From NCBI GenBank assembly GCA_002421965.1, contig DISN01000008.1, forward strand, positions 1 to 62,609: a stretch of 62,609 bases of DNA. Direction: 5' to 3'. Each line of letters opens with the position of its first letter. The first letter of the stretch is position 1. Below are positions 32,209 through 40,954 of this stretch, piece after piece. A program made the translations under genes and the position numbers. This stretch comes from Candidatus Saccharibacteria bacterium UBA6209. Its GTDB lineage: Bacteria; Patescibacteriota; Saccharimonadia; Saccharimonadales; Saccharimonadaceae. The notes under the pieces are model-generated. The model was not told the DNA's origin, made no database searches, and was given only the letters and a program-made list of their open reading frames with translations.

Positions 32209-33213
32209 ATGGCAAAGAAAGCCGATCTATTAGCTGAAGCAAAAGAGCTAAAGCTAGAAGTAACAGAAAAGAATACTATTGCTGAAATCGAAGCAGCTAT
32301 CGCTGGCGCAGCCAAGCCAACCGACAAGCCAGATGAAGACAAAGAAGTCGTCGCTAACCGCGAAGCTGTTGTTGCTAAATCAGGCAAGCGTAGCCAAAAA
32401 GCAATCGATGAAGCCGAGGAAAAGGCCGACAAGGAAGCTCGCAAAGAAGCAGGCGACACCACACCTCAGGACGAGGACGCTGAAGTGCACACCAAAAAGG
32501 GACCAAAGCCAATCACTCGACCAAAGATTGAGCGCCGTGGCAAGAAGTACCGCGAGCTAGCAAAGAGTGTTGACTCCTCAAAAACTTACAAACTAGCCGA
32601 AGCTATCGAACTAGCAACCAAGACTAGTCCAACTAAGTTTGACGCTAGCGTTGAAGTTCACGTTCGCCTAGGTGTCGACCCACGCCAGGCTGATCAGAAC
32701 ATTCGTACAACCGTAGCCCTACCTCACGGTACCGGCAAGAACATCCGTGTTGCTGTATTTGCACCAGAGTCAGAACACGAAGCAGCTAAAAAAGCTGGTG
32801 CTGATGTAGTTGGCGATGAGACATTCATCGCACAGCTAGATAAGGAAGTTGTTGACTTCGATATCCTAGTAGCAACCCCTCAGTTTATGCCACGACTTGG
32901 CAAGTACGCCAGGCTCCTTGGTCCACGCGGGCTTATGCCAAACCCAAAGAGCGGCACAGTATCTGCAGACGTAGCTACAGCCGTCAAGGAAGCTAAGGCC
33001 GGCAAGGTTGAATACCGTGTCGACAAGCAGGCTATCGTTCACCTAAGCATCGGCAAGGTATCGTTTGGTGCCGCTAAGCTAGGCGACAACGCTAACGCAT
33101 TCTTTACCAGCCTAGCTGCCCAGAAGCCATCAAGCATCAAGGGTGTCTACGTCAAGAACGTTAGTATCACCACAACCATGGGCCCTGGTATCAAGGTTGA
33201 TTACACTGCCTAG
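32209..33213 (+). CDS. rplA: 50S ribosomal protein uL1 with long N-terminal extension
   Basis: A 334-residue protein. Residues 104-334 are a complete L1 (KKYRELAKSVDSSKTYKLAE, LGVDPRQADQNIR, PRLGKYARLLGPRGLMPNPK, YRVDKQAIVHLSIGKVSF). L1 forms the mobile E-site stalk and can repress its own mRNA. The first 100 or so residues are extra. They begin with a helical segment (KKADLLAEAKELKLEVTEKN) that resembles a SAP/Rho-N-like helix-extension-helix, followed by a charged Lys/Glu/Asp-rich linker. Standard L1 is about 230 residues. The coding style of the extension is uniform with the rest, so it is a genuine fusion and not a wrong start. Confidence 0.95.
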   Translation: MAKKADLLAEAKELKLEVTEKNTIAEIEAAIAGAAKPTDKPDEDKEVVANREAVVAKSGKRSQKAIDEAEEKADKEARKEAGDTTPQDEDAEVHTKKGPKPITRPKIERRGKKYRELAKSVDSSKTYKLAEAIELATKTSPTKFDASVEVHVRLGVDPRQADQNIRTTVALPHGTGKNIRVAVFAPESEHEAAKKAGADVVGDETFIAQLDKEVVDFDILVATPQFMPRLGKYARLLGPRGLMPNPKSGTVSADVATAVKEAKAGKVEYRVDKQAIVHLSIGKVSFGAAKLGDNANAFFTSLAAQKPSSIKGVYVKNVSITTTMGPGIKVDYTA

Positions 33214-33235
33214 GTTACTCACCTAGAAAAACCAT

Positions 33236-33264
33236 AAACCCCCTCGTGCAGGGGGTTTATTTAT
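33236..33264 (+). terminator. Terminator of rplA
   Basis: AAACCCCC (33236-33243) pairs with GGGGGTTT (33251-33258), then ATTTAT. The following 33265-33450 stretch has no recognised gene; one stop-to-stop frame on the minus strand (33291-33413) lacks a start codon. Confidence 0.85.
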
Positions 33265-33452
33265 ATAAGGATTCGTAAACAATACTCTTCTTATAGTCCA
33301 TACATAATACTAGAATTATCACTACTGATATTCGACACCGACTGTGCAATGATTGACTCAGCTACAGGAAAGACGAACCACGCCGCATAAGCCTTTTCAT
33401 ATATTTTTAGTTAAAAAAGATAGTCAATATCAGACATAACGACGGTATTGTC

Positions 33453-33608
33453 TTGCTTTTTTGTTGTAGTTTGTGCTACAATACTCTAGAACATTACCAA
33501 AGACAGTGGCGACCAAGCGAAAGCAAGGTATAAAAATGCCACCGAGGTGTGAAAAAATACATTTTTCATAATACGTCTTTGGTAGTGCGAGAATCAAAGA
33601 CGTTTTTT
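33453..33608 (+). promoter_or_regulatory. L10 leader: promoter and attenuator of rplJ-rplL
   Basis: TTGCTT (33453-33458), 18 bp, TACAAT (33477-33482) start a leader of about 195 nt. TACCAAAGAC (33495-33504) is complementary to GTCTTTGGTA (33575-33584). The latter also overlaps the left arm of a terminator ACGTCTTTG (33573-33581)/CAAAGACGT (33595-33603) with T6. The two pairings exclude each other. This agrees with the known L10 leader, where binding of the L10(L12)4 complex controls rplJL, here apparently with transcription attenuation. Confidence 0.75.
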
Positions 33609-33683
33609 ATGTCTCAAAATTCTCACATTACCGCACGTTAACAAATTGGCGTTAAACTATAACCAATCAAAGAAGGGATCTTT

Positions 33684-34208
33684 ATGGCAATTTCACGCGA
33701 TAAGAAACAAACTTTGGTTGCTGAGCTTACCCAGCTATTAACCGAGGCTAAAGGTACAGCATTTGCATCATACGACGGCCTGTCCGTTGCTGATCTGCAG
33801 AAACTACGAAAAGCTGCTCGCGAAGCAGGCGTTACTGTCAAGGTGGTCAAAAACCGTCTTGTACGTGTTGCCCTTGGCGAAGTCAAAACTTACAAAGAAG
33901 CTGACACATCAGCTCTTGTCGGCCAGCTAATCTATGCAATCAGTGCAGATGACGAAGTGGCATCCGCTCAAGTACTAAACACTTTTGCCAAAGAAAACCC
34001 AAAGCTAATCCTAGCTGGTGGTTTCTCTGGCGAAGGCCTAGCACTTAGCGCCGACGATGTTAAAGCTCTGGCTGGACTTCCAAGCAAGAACCAGCTCATT
34101 GCCGAGACCATCGCTCAGCTGCTTTCACCTGTGCACGATACCATCAACGCTCTTTCTGGCAACCTTCATGGCTTGCTGGACGGTGTTGAAGCTAAAGCAC
34201 AAGCTTAG
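33684..34208 (+). CDS. rplJ: 50S ribosomal protein uL10
   Basis: A 174-residue protein of typical length. The N-terminal rRNA-binding domain contains KKQTLVAELTQLLTEAKGTA, FASYDGLSVADLQKLRK and VTVKVVKNRLVRVAL. The C-terminal helix that docks L7/L12 dimers is present (PVHDTINALSGNLHGLLDGV). L10 anchors the stalk to L11 and 23S rRNA. GAAGGGAT precedes the ATG. The gene is controlled by the leader at 33453 and followed by rplL 86 nt later. Confidence 0.96.
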   Translation: MAISRDKKQTLVAELTQLLTEAKGTAFASYDGLSVADLQKLRKAAREAGVTVKVVKNRLVRVALGEVKTYKEADTSALVGQLIYAISADDEVASAQVLNTFAKENPKLILAGGFSGEGLALSADDVKALAGLPSKNQLIAETIAQLLSPVHDTINALSGNLHGLLDGVEAKAQA

Positions 34209-34294
34209 TAATCAAGATAATAACTATAATTTCATCGTTTGGGATTATATTCGAAAATTCGAGTATTAATTTCTAACAACTAAAGGAGTCAATC

Positions 34295-34672
34295 ATGGCT
34301 GATATTAAGAAGCTTGCAGAAGAACTGACTAAGCTAACAGTTCTTGAAGTAAACGAACTAAAGAACGTCCTTAAGGACGAGTACGGCATCGAGCCTGCTG
34401 CAGCTGCTGTTGCAGTTGCAGGCCCAGCTGCTGGCCCAGCTGGTGACGCTGCTGAAGAAAAGACTGAGTTCACTGTAACCCTAAAGGACGCAGGTTCTCA
34501 GAAGGTTGCTGTGATCAAGGCAGTTAAAGAGGTGACTGGCCTAGGTCTAGGCGAAGCTAAGGCTATCGTTGACGGTGCACCAGCACCAGTCAAGGAAAAG
34601 GTTTCTAAGGACGAAGCTGAAGAAGCTAAGAAGGCCCTAGAAGCTGCTGGTGCAACCGTAGAGGTTGCTTAA
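34295..34672 (+). CDS. rplL: 50S ribosomal protein bL12 (L7/L12)
   Basis: A 125-residue acidic protein. It has an N-terminal dimerisation helix (ADIKKLAEELTKLTVLEVNE), an alanine/proline/glycine hinge (AAAAVAVAGPAAGPAGD) and a C-terminal domain (FTVTLKDAGSQKVAVIKAVK, VTGLGLGEAKAIVDGAP). It forms the multi-copy stalk that recruits translation GTPases. AAAGGAG lies 7 nt upstream of the ATG. A terminator follows. Confidence 0.98.
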   Translation: MADIKKLAEELTKLTVLEVNELKNVLKDEYGIEPAAAAVAVAGPAAGPAGDAAEEKTEFTVTLKDAGSQKVAVIKAVKEVTGLGLGEAKAIVDGAPAPVKEKVSKDEAEEAKKALEAAGATVEVA

Positions 34673-34705
34673 GTTCACTCGTAACGCCAATTTGTAACAA
34701 CATTC

Positions 34706-34733
34706 ACCGCTCAGCAATGGGCGGTTTTTGTTT
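34706..34733 (+). terminator. Terminator of rplL
   Basis: ACCGCTC (34706-34712) pairs with GGGCGGT (34719-34725) with one G-T pair, followed by TTTTGTTTT. Confidence 0.85.
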
Positions 34734-34915
34734 TATAGCACGCCCATATACATGGACGGATTTTATTTTGCAAAGTAAAATTTGCAACAGTTTTGGGTTT
34801 GTATCAGTTAGGGCTGTGGAAACGACGATTAATATGTTGACAACTATGGCCCACCTATGATATATCTGGGTTAATACTTTGTAAAAAATAGACAAAAAGG
34901 AATGCGAGAACCACT

Positions 34916-35431
34916 ATGTCTGAATTACCAGAAAAACAAGTCAAACGGCTAAAGGCCCTGATTCAAGAGGCCGAAACCAGCTTAGCTGCAGCCAAGGAGC
35001 TGCTAATTAGCGTCATCGGAGATGACGACAGGGCTGTCACACCTAGATCTTCAATAGAAGATGTTAGCGGCAAAGTCATCGAAGGTATCTTTGACGGACA
35101 AATGATGCTTGGTCCTGATGGCAAGACTTATCCAGTCCCAGCCAACTACGCCAGCAAGTCAAAACTAGTCGAAGGCGACCTACTCAAACTAACCATTACC
35201 GACGATGGCGGATTTGTCTACAAGCAAATTGGCCCAGTCGAGCGAAAGCAGCTCATCGGTACGCTAGTACAGCACGATGGAATTTATTACGTAGAGGCTG
35301 GTGGCCGCGAATACCGCATACTACTTGCTAGCGTTACCTACTTCAAGATTGACCTAGGTGGACAGGTGACAATAATCGTCCCAGCCGACAACCCTGATGC
35401 CGTTTGGGCAGCAGTCGAAGCCGCACTATAG
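34916..35431 (+). CDS. Conserved hypothetical protein, 171 residues
   Basis: This is not a family I can name. It begins with a coiled-coil helix (residues 3-32, KQVKRLKALIQEAETSLAAA) and continues as a beta-rich domain with a small-barrel look (VIEGIFDGQMMLGPDGKTYP, VEGDLLKLTITDDGGFVYKQ, then VQHDGIYYVEAGGREYRILL). The arrangement resembles a protein with two OB- or SH3-like repeats and could bind nucleic acid, but no motif proves it. The stop at 35431 is 9 nt from the next gene, so the two form a unit between rplL and dnaX. Confidence 0.75.
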   Translation: MSELPEKQVKRLKALIQEAETSLAAAKELLISVIGDDDRAVTPRSSIEDVSGKVIEGIFDGQMMLGPDGKTYPVPANYASKSKLVEGDLLKLTITDDGGFVYKQIGPVERKQLIGTLVQHDGIYYVEAGGREYRILLASVTYFKIDLGGQVTIIVPADNPDAVWAAVEAAL

Positions 35432-35440
35432 TCGTAGACC

Positions 35441-36322
35441 ATGACGGAACTTCCTGACAATTTCTTGCTTAGCTACACCGGGTTCGATGCAGACGGAAAT
35501 CACTTCATTGACGCCGAAACTGAAAGCGGCATAGCCCGCCATGCTATCTTAGATCGAGAACTCTCACTACAATTCGATCTATCCAAGCGCTACTGCACAG
35601 GCTGGGTAGATTTTGACCAGATGAAGCAAAAACCATGTGCCGATCATGCGATCGTGGACAGTAAATACGATCAATGCGTAAAATGTCGCAATCTCACTGG
35701 ATTTAATCCTGCATTCTACAACGCGACTACCGTTTCAAAACAGCAGGAAGCTATCAACCAAAGGCCACACTTTGTCTATTTGGTATACTTTAGCCCCGGA
35801 CTTATCAAAGTTGGCATCTCTCAAGAAAGTCGCGGCATCCGACGAATTCTAGAACAGGGAGCGCGATTAGCTATTAAATTAGAGACTTTTCCAAGCGCAC
35901 TAGTTGCCAGACAATACGAAGCAAGCATCTCCAAACTAGATGGTATTGTCGAGCACGTAACATCTAGCAAAAAACTAGCCGCACTTAAAACTCTGCTAGA
36001 CGAGTCGGCCGCTACTGCAGAGCTTATGGCAACCAAAGATCGCATCGAGATTAACATTGGCGTGAAATTTAGTAGCGCAGAGATAATCACCACCTCGGAG
36101 TATTTCAAGTCTGACAACCTAGATCTAGGATTATTGTCCATCATCAAAGAACAGCCGCTCCTAATAGGAAAGACCCGTGCAATTATCGGTAGTGCCGCTA
36201 TAATCGAGCACGATGATAGACTGTTGGCATATAACCTAAAAGATTTCATAGGCTACCATGCGTCGCCAGCCGACAACAGCGCCAGCATCGAGCTACCCAG
36301 TGAACAAATGCTGCTTTTCTGA
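35441..36322 (+). CDS. DUF2797 family protein
   Basis: A 293-residue protein. A zinc-like cluster (YCTGW, KPCADHA, QCVKCRNLTGFNPAFYN) is followed by HFVYLVYFSPGLIKVGIS, which resembles a GIY-YIG nuclease core. This combination is the DUF2797 family, for which no activity is established; the GIY-YIG resemblance suggests nucleic acid cleavage or binding. The C-terminal 100 residues are beta-rich and less conserved. It lies directly upstream of dnaX and downstream of an unknown 171-residue protein. The stop is TGA. Confidence 0.8.
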   Translation: MTELPDNFLLSYTGFDADGNHFIDAETESGIARHAILDRELSLQFDLSKRYCTGWVDFDQMKQKPCADHAIVDSKYDQCVKCRNLTGFNPAFYNATTVSKQQEAINQRPHFVYLVYFSPGLIKVGISQESRGIRRILEQGARLAIKLETFPSALVARQYEASISKLDGIVEHVTSSKKLAALKTLLDESAATAELMATKDRIEINIGVKFSSAEIITTSEYFKSDNLDLGLLSIIKEQPLLIGKTRAIIGSAAIIEHDDRLLAYNLKDFIGYHASPADNSASIELPSEQMLLF

Positions 36323-36351
36323 TAGAATAAGGATATGAGGAGCAGGGGAGT

Positions 36352-37806
36352 ATGAGCCAAGCGCTGTATCGTAAATATCGCAGCCTAAAACTTAAGGATG
36401 TACTTGGGCAGGATCACATCGTGTCAATTCTTCAGCGCGCCCTAGAGAAAGGCAAAATAGCCCACGCCTACTTGCTCAGCGGTCCTCGCGGCACCGGCAA
36501 AACTAGCGTTGCTAGGATACTGGCCCACGAGATCAACGGCCTACCATACAGCGACGAGACCAGCCACATCGACATTATTGAGATCGACGCCGCTAGCAAC
36601 AATGGCGTAGATGACATCCGAAATCTTCGCGACAAATCTCGTGTTGCTCCAGTTTCTGCCAAATATAAAATCTACATCATTGACGAAGTCCACATGCTAT
36701 CAAGGTCGGCCTTTAATGCACTACTTAAAACTCTTGAGGAACCGCCAGCACATATTGTTTTTATCATGGCGACTACCGATGCCGACAAACTACCCGCAAC
36801 CATCCTGAGCCGAGTTCAACAATTTCATTTCCACCCAATAACTAGTAGCATCATTGCCAAGCACCTGATTCATATTGCCAAAAGCGAAGGCTTTAAGCTA
36901 GATAAAACTGCTGCCGAACTTATTGCCGAGCGGGGTAACGGTGGCTTTCGTGACAGCATAAGCATCCTTGACCAACTGTCTAGTCTTGTCGATCAAAACA
37001 ATACGCTCACTAGTGAAATTGTCATATCCAGCCTAGGCCTAGCCGACTCTTCGCAAATCGGTTCACTCGTTTCTGCCTATCAACAAGGCGACGTTGCGTC
37101 GATTGTCGGACTATTAGATCAGCTAAACAAATCAGGCGCCTCAATTCAGACAATTGTCGCACAATTATTAAAATCTTGCCGGGACCAACTCACCGACAAG
37201 CCAGAGCTAACATTACTCATGAGTCAGCTCGTAGACGTGCCATCGCATTCATTTGCCGAGATAAAGCTACTGTCGGTCTTGACTAGCCTTGCTCAGCCAA
37301 CTCTACCAGCCCAGCAAGTCAAAGCACCAGCACCACAGCCGACTAGAGTGCCCACACCAAAGCCTGTCGTAGCAAAGTCGACAGATACACCCAAGGAAAC
37401 TGTCAAGAAACCCGAACCCGAAGAGATCAAAGAGCCCGTGGTTGACTACAAAGTTACACCCAAAAAACCAGCCGCTCCGTCTATATCTATCGATAAATTC
37501 AGCTGGAGCGATTTCGTCGAGTCTATTAGGAAGGAATCACCAACTACCTACGGATTTATTGCTAAGTGTGGCTACGATATAGCCGACAGCAAGATAATTA
37601 TCTATTCAGGCACTGCTTTTGGCAAAAAGAAACTAGAAGAGGCCAAAAACATGCAAATTATTGCTGGCGTGATAAGTTCAACGCTTGGTGATATGATAGA
37701 TATTGATATTGTAAGCGGAAAAAAACCGCCAACCGATGATAAATTAGCCGCAGTAGCCGCAATGATGGGCGGCGGAGAAGAAGTTAGCCTGGAGGAGACA
37801 GCATGA
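36352..37806 (+). CDS. dnaX: DNA polymerase III subunit gamma/tau
   Basis: A 484-residue clamp-loader ATPase: LYRKYRSLKLKDVLGQDHI at the N-terminus, Walker A SGPRGTGKTSVAR (residues 43-55), Walker B IYIIDEVHML, and the sensor region TILSRVQQFHF. The four-cysteine zinc module normally lying between Walker A and the EIDAASNNGVDDIR motif is absent; only a short segment (EINGLPYSDETSHIDII) remains. A proline/lysine linker leads to a small C-terminal domain. The stop overlaps the dnaB start by 4 nt (ATGA). The ATG has a GGGGAG site. Confidence 0.95.
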   Translation: MSQALYRKYRSLKLKDVLGQDHIVSILQRALEKGKIAHAYLLSGPRGTGKTSVARILAHEINGLPYSDETSHIDIIEIDAASNNGVDDIRNLRDKSRVAPVSAKYKIYIIDEVHMLSRSAFNALLKTLEEPPAHIVFIMATTDADKLPATILSRVQQFHFHPITSSIIAKHLIHIAKSEGFKLDKTAAELIAERGNGGFRDSISILDQLSSLVDQNNTLTSEIVISSLGLADSSQIGSLVSAYQQGDVASIVGLLDQLNKSGASIQTIVAQLLKSCRDQLTDKPELTLLMSQLVDVPSHSFAEIKLLSVLTSLAQPTLPAQQVKAPAPQPTRVPTPKPVVAKSTDTPKETVKKPEPEEIKEPVVDYKVTPKKPAAPSISIDKFSWSDFVESIRKESPTTYGFIAKCGYDIADSKIIIYSGTAFGKKKLEEAKNMQIIAGVISSTLGDMIDIDIVSGKKPPTDDKLAAVAAMMGGGEEVSLEETA

Positions 37807-39146
37807 CAGACAAGCGGACCGCTAAGATACCACCACAAAATTTAGACGCCGAAAAGAGCCTGATTGGCGCTGTTCTGATCGACGAAGAGGTCATGGCCGA
37901 CGTGTCAGAAAACGTCAAGGCTATAGATTTTTATGACAAAAACCACGGCATTATATTTGGCGCAATGATCCGCCTATTTGAGAAGCACAAACCCGTCGAC
38001 CTACTGACGCTAACTGATGAGCTAAAACGCAAGGACGAGCTCGACGCAATCGGTGGCTCTGCCTACTTGACCGAGCTCACTAACTACGTACCAACTGCAG
38101 CCCACGCTGCCACTTATGCCGAAATGGTTGCTCAAAAGGCAATTAGACGACGACTAATCCACGCTAGTGCCGATATCTCAGAACTAGGCTATGACGAATC
38201 AACCACTACGCAGGAGCTCCTAGAAAAAGCTGAAGCCGAACTATTCAGCGTATCCGACCAATCAATCAAACAAGACCTTGTCAGCATCGACAGCATCCTA
38301 ATGGAGAGTTTTGACCGCATCGAAGAGCTGCACAAAAACAAGGGCGAGCTGCGTGGCATCCGCACCGGCTACCGCGACCTAGATAACATGACCGCCGGAT
38401 TGCAGCGCTCCGACCTAATCATCCTGGCGGCACGTCCTGCCATGGGTAAAACAACACTGGTGACCAACTTGGCCTACAACGTCGCCACTATCGAGAAAAA
38501 ACCCGTATTATTCTTTAGTCTCGAGATGAGCAAAGAGCAGCTGGTTGACCGAATGCTCGCCGATGCCGCCAATGTTGACTCATGGAATATTCGTACCGGT
38601 AAACTATCCGACGAAGACTTCCTGAAACTAAGCGAGGCATCCGGCGAACTAGCCGAAGCACCAATTTTCATCGATGACACGCCAGGACTGTCTGTGCTCG
38701 AGATGAGGACCAAGGCTCGTCGCAAAAATCACGAGTCTCAACTCGGCCTAATTATCGTCGACTACCTACAACTCATGCAGGCCTCTGGTAATCATGCCGG
38801 AAACCGTGTTCAAGAAGTCTCAGAAATCTCTCGTGGTCTAAAGCTAATTGCCAGGGAACTAAACGTACCGCTAATTGCCTTAAGTCAGCTATCGCGATCA
38901 GTCGAAACTCGCACACCACCGATACCGCAGCTATCCGACCTGCGTGAATCTGGATCGATCGAGCAGGACGCCGACATCGTTAGCTTTATTTACCGACCAA
39001 GCTACTACGAACCAGACAACCCCGAAGTTCAGAACATTACCGACCTGATTATCGCCAAGCACCGTAACGGTCCCGTTGGCAAGGTTCAGCTCTACTTCCA
39101 CCCAGAACGCCTAAGGTTTATGTCACTCGACCGAAAGCACGAGTAG
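37803..39146 (+). CDS. dnaB: Replicative DNA helicase DnaB
   Basis: A 447-residue protein with an N-terminal helical domain (PPQNLDAEKSLIGAVLIDEE) and a RecA-type motor: AARPAMGKTTLVTNLAYN (Walker A), FFSLEMSKEQLVDRML, IIVDYLQLMQ (Walker B), and DLRESGSIEQDADIV. It unwinds DNA at the fork as a hexamer. Coupling with dnaX by a 4-nt overlap places two replisome parts in one operon. Length is normal; no intein is present. Confidence 0.97.
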   Translation: MTDKRTAKIPPQNLDAEKSLIGAVLIDEEVMADVSENVKAIDFYDKNHGIIFGAMIRLFEKHKPVDLLTLTDELKRKDELDAIGGSAYLTELTNYVPTAAHAATYAEMVAQKAIRRRLIHASADISELGYDESTTTQELLEKAEAELFSVSDQSIKQDLVSIDSILMESFDRIEELHKNKGELRGIRTGYRDLDNMTAGLQRSDLIILAARPAMGKTTLVTNLAYNVATIEKKPVLFFSLEMSKEQLVDRMLADAANVDSWNIRTGKLSDEDFLKLSEASGELAEAPIFIDDTPGLSVLEMRTKARRKNHESQLGLIIVDYLQLMQASGNHAGNRVQEVSEISRGLKLIARELNVPLIALSQLSRSVETRTPPIPQLSDLRESGSIEQDADIVSFIYRPSYYEPDNPEVQNITDLIIAKHRNGPVGKVQLYFHPERLRFMSLDRKHE

Positions 39147-39163
39147 GTGGTACAATTAGACCA

Positions 39164-40615
39164 ATGAACCAAAAAGCTATAAATTCATTTATCTACAAAT
39201 GGCGCTACGCCATCGGCTATACCGTTCTGGTCATAATTTTCGCCGCTGCAATTGCACTTGCTGGACTATACGCACCCGGCGGCCTGACTCAAAGCGAAAT
39301 CAACACGCTTGCGATAACTAATTCGCTATCGAAGGATTCAGTCAACCTAGTAAATATACCCTTTCACGGCCTACAACTACTAGTTCTAAAACTTCTAGGC
39401 GTATCAGTACTAACGATCAAAATCCCTGCGATGATCTTTGCAATCGCCTCAATAGTGGCTATATTCTTCTTGTTAAAGCGCTGGTTTAAGCCCAGCATCA
39501 CCATCCTGTCTATGCTCATAATGGCGACCACTAGCCAACTGATATTCCTAGCTCAGTCTGCCACGCCGCAGATACTCTACGTCCTTTATAGTGCGCTAAT
39601 AATCCTGTTTTCAAGTCTTATCCTCCAGAAAGCCCAAAAGCCATTACTTTGGAAAATCCTCCTGGCCGTCAGCGTTGGTATTAGTCTCTATACACCGTTC
39701 TTTATCTATATCAATACTTGTTTGTTTATCACTGCGCTGATACACCCAAGGACCAGGTACCATATACTTAGAAAATCCCAGCGTATCAACTGGCTGATAG
39801 CCCTCTGTGCATTTGCACTAGTGGTCGCACCGATAGTCTACATGTCTCTAAGTAATATAGACATCATTTCGCAACTAATTGGACTAAACTATCTGAGCTC
39901 ATTCGACCCGCTAGGCAGCATCAAGACGCTATTTCAGACCTATTTCTGGACATCGCCAATTCTAGTCAACGATCAAATAGCGCCTATATTTGACTTCGCT
40001 TCAGTATTTATCATCATTCTTGGTGGCATTACGCTGTTCATAAATCGATACACCGCCAGGTCTTACGTTATTACGGCGTGGCTGATAATAACACTGCCAA
40101 TTCTGCTCATCAATCCAGGATACGTAGCAGTAATCATGGTTCCGCTGTTTATACTTCTGACCCTTGGCACCGAAACACTGCTTAACGAATGGTATAAACT
40201 ATTTCCAAGGAACCCATACGCCAGGGCAATCGGTCTAATCTCTGCGGTCGCCCTGATCAGCGTCATGGTGTTTGGTGGAGCAGACAGATATATGAATGGC
40301 TACCGGCACATGCCAGAGGCTGTCAACAATAGCAGCATCGACCTAACACTACTAAGCAAGCATCTTGTTAAATATCCGGCTAAGGTTCAGTTAATCGCCG
40401 CCGATGACGAACTGCCGCTATATCAGACTTTCGCACGGTTCAACGATCATGACATCATTGTTGCCACCAGCTCAGAAGCCCGAGAGTCAACCAATATACT
40501 TATCACCGCTGCTGCCAGAGAATCAGCCAACACAAATGACTTAGAGATAGTATCGATAATCACCAATGATCGAGCCTCAGATGGCGACAGGTTCTATCTG
40601 TACAAAGCTAAATAA
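39164..40615 (+). CDS. Polytopic membrane protein, dolichol-phosphate mannosyltransferase-like (GT39/PMT superfamily)
   Basis: A 483-residue protein with about ten to twelve hydrophobic helices and a soluble C-terminal part of about 110 residues. The first outer loop (GLYAPGGLTQSEINTLAITN) has the acidic residue position expected of GT-C enzymes, which use lipid-linked sugars, but the DE pair of true PMTs is not obvious. The most likely role is glycan transfer at the outer face of the membrane. TACAAT at 39151-39156 is 7 nt from the ATG with no Shine-Dalgarno site, so it has its own leaderless promoter inside the dnaB-ybaB stretch. Confidence 0.6.
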   Translation: MNQKAINSFIYKWRYAIGYTVLVIIFAAAIALAGLYAPGGLTQSEINTLAITNSLSKDSVNLVNIPFHGLQLLVLKLLGVSVLTIKIPAMIFAIASIVAIFFLLKRWFKPSITILSMLIMATTSQLIFLAQSATPQILYVLYSALIILFSSLILQKAQKPLLWKILLAVSVGISLYTPFFIYINTCLFITALIHPRTRYHILRKSQRINWLIALCAFALVVAPIVYMSLSNIDIISQLIGLNYLSSFDPLGSIKTLFQTYFWTSPILVNDQIAPIFDFASVFIIILGGITLFINRYTARSYVITAWLIITLPILLINPGYVAVIMVPLFILLTLGTETLLNEWYKLFPRNPYARAIGLISAVALISVMVFGGADRYMNGYRHMPEAVNNSSIDLTLLSKHLVKYPAKVQLIAADDELPLYQTFARFNDHDIIVATSSEARESTNILITAAARESANTNDLEIVSIITNDRASDGDRFYLYKAK

Positions 40616-40658
40616 TTTCGATATAATTATAGAAGTAAATCAAGGAGGATGATACACT

Positions 40659-40949
40659 ATGGCGTTTGACCAAGTAAAGATGCTGCAGCAGCTGCGCAAA
40701 GCCCAGAAACAACTAGGCAAAGAAATTATTGAAGTAGAAGCCGGCGAAGGTGCTGTTGTTGTTCAGATCACTGGCGAGCTTAAAATCAAATCAGTTAAAA
40801 TTGACCCCGAGATGGTCGACCTAGAAAGCATCGAAGACCTAGAGCACTGGATCGAGATTGCTGTCCGTGACGGACTAGCCAAGGCACAAGAAGTCGCTGC
40901 AGAGACCATGAAGCCGCTTATGGGTGGCCTGGGCAACCTACCGCTGTAA
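40659..40949 (+). CDS. ybaB: YbaB/EbfC family nucleoid-associated protein
   Basis: A 96-residue protein, close to the usual 100-110. KMLQQLRKAQKQLGKEIIEV forms the N-terminal helix, VVVQITGELKIKSVKIDPEM the central sheet and IEIAVRDGLAKAQEVAAETM the C-terminal helix of the tweezer-like dimer that binds DNA. It stands before recR (5 nt apart), the classic dnaX-ybaB-recR neighbourhood here spread over 5 kb. AAGGAGG precedes the ATG. Confidence 0.93.
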   Translation: MAFDQVKMLQQLRKAQKQLGKEIIEVEAGEGAVVVQITGELKIKSVKIDPEMVDLESIEDLEHWIEIAVRDGLAKAQEVAAETMKPLMGGLGNLPL

Positions 40950-40954
40950 TAGAC

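Noticed and set aside
33291..33413. Coding-like frame on the minus strand (ending SSIMYGL) in the rplA-rplJ gap.
   Set aside because: It has no usable start codon and stops on both sides within 37 codons; its composition alone is not enough to call a gene.
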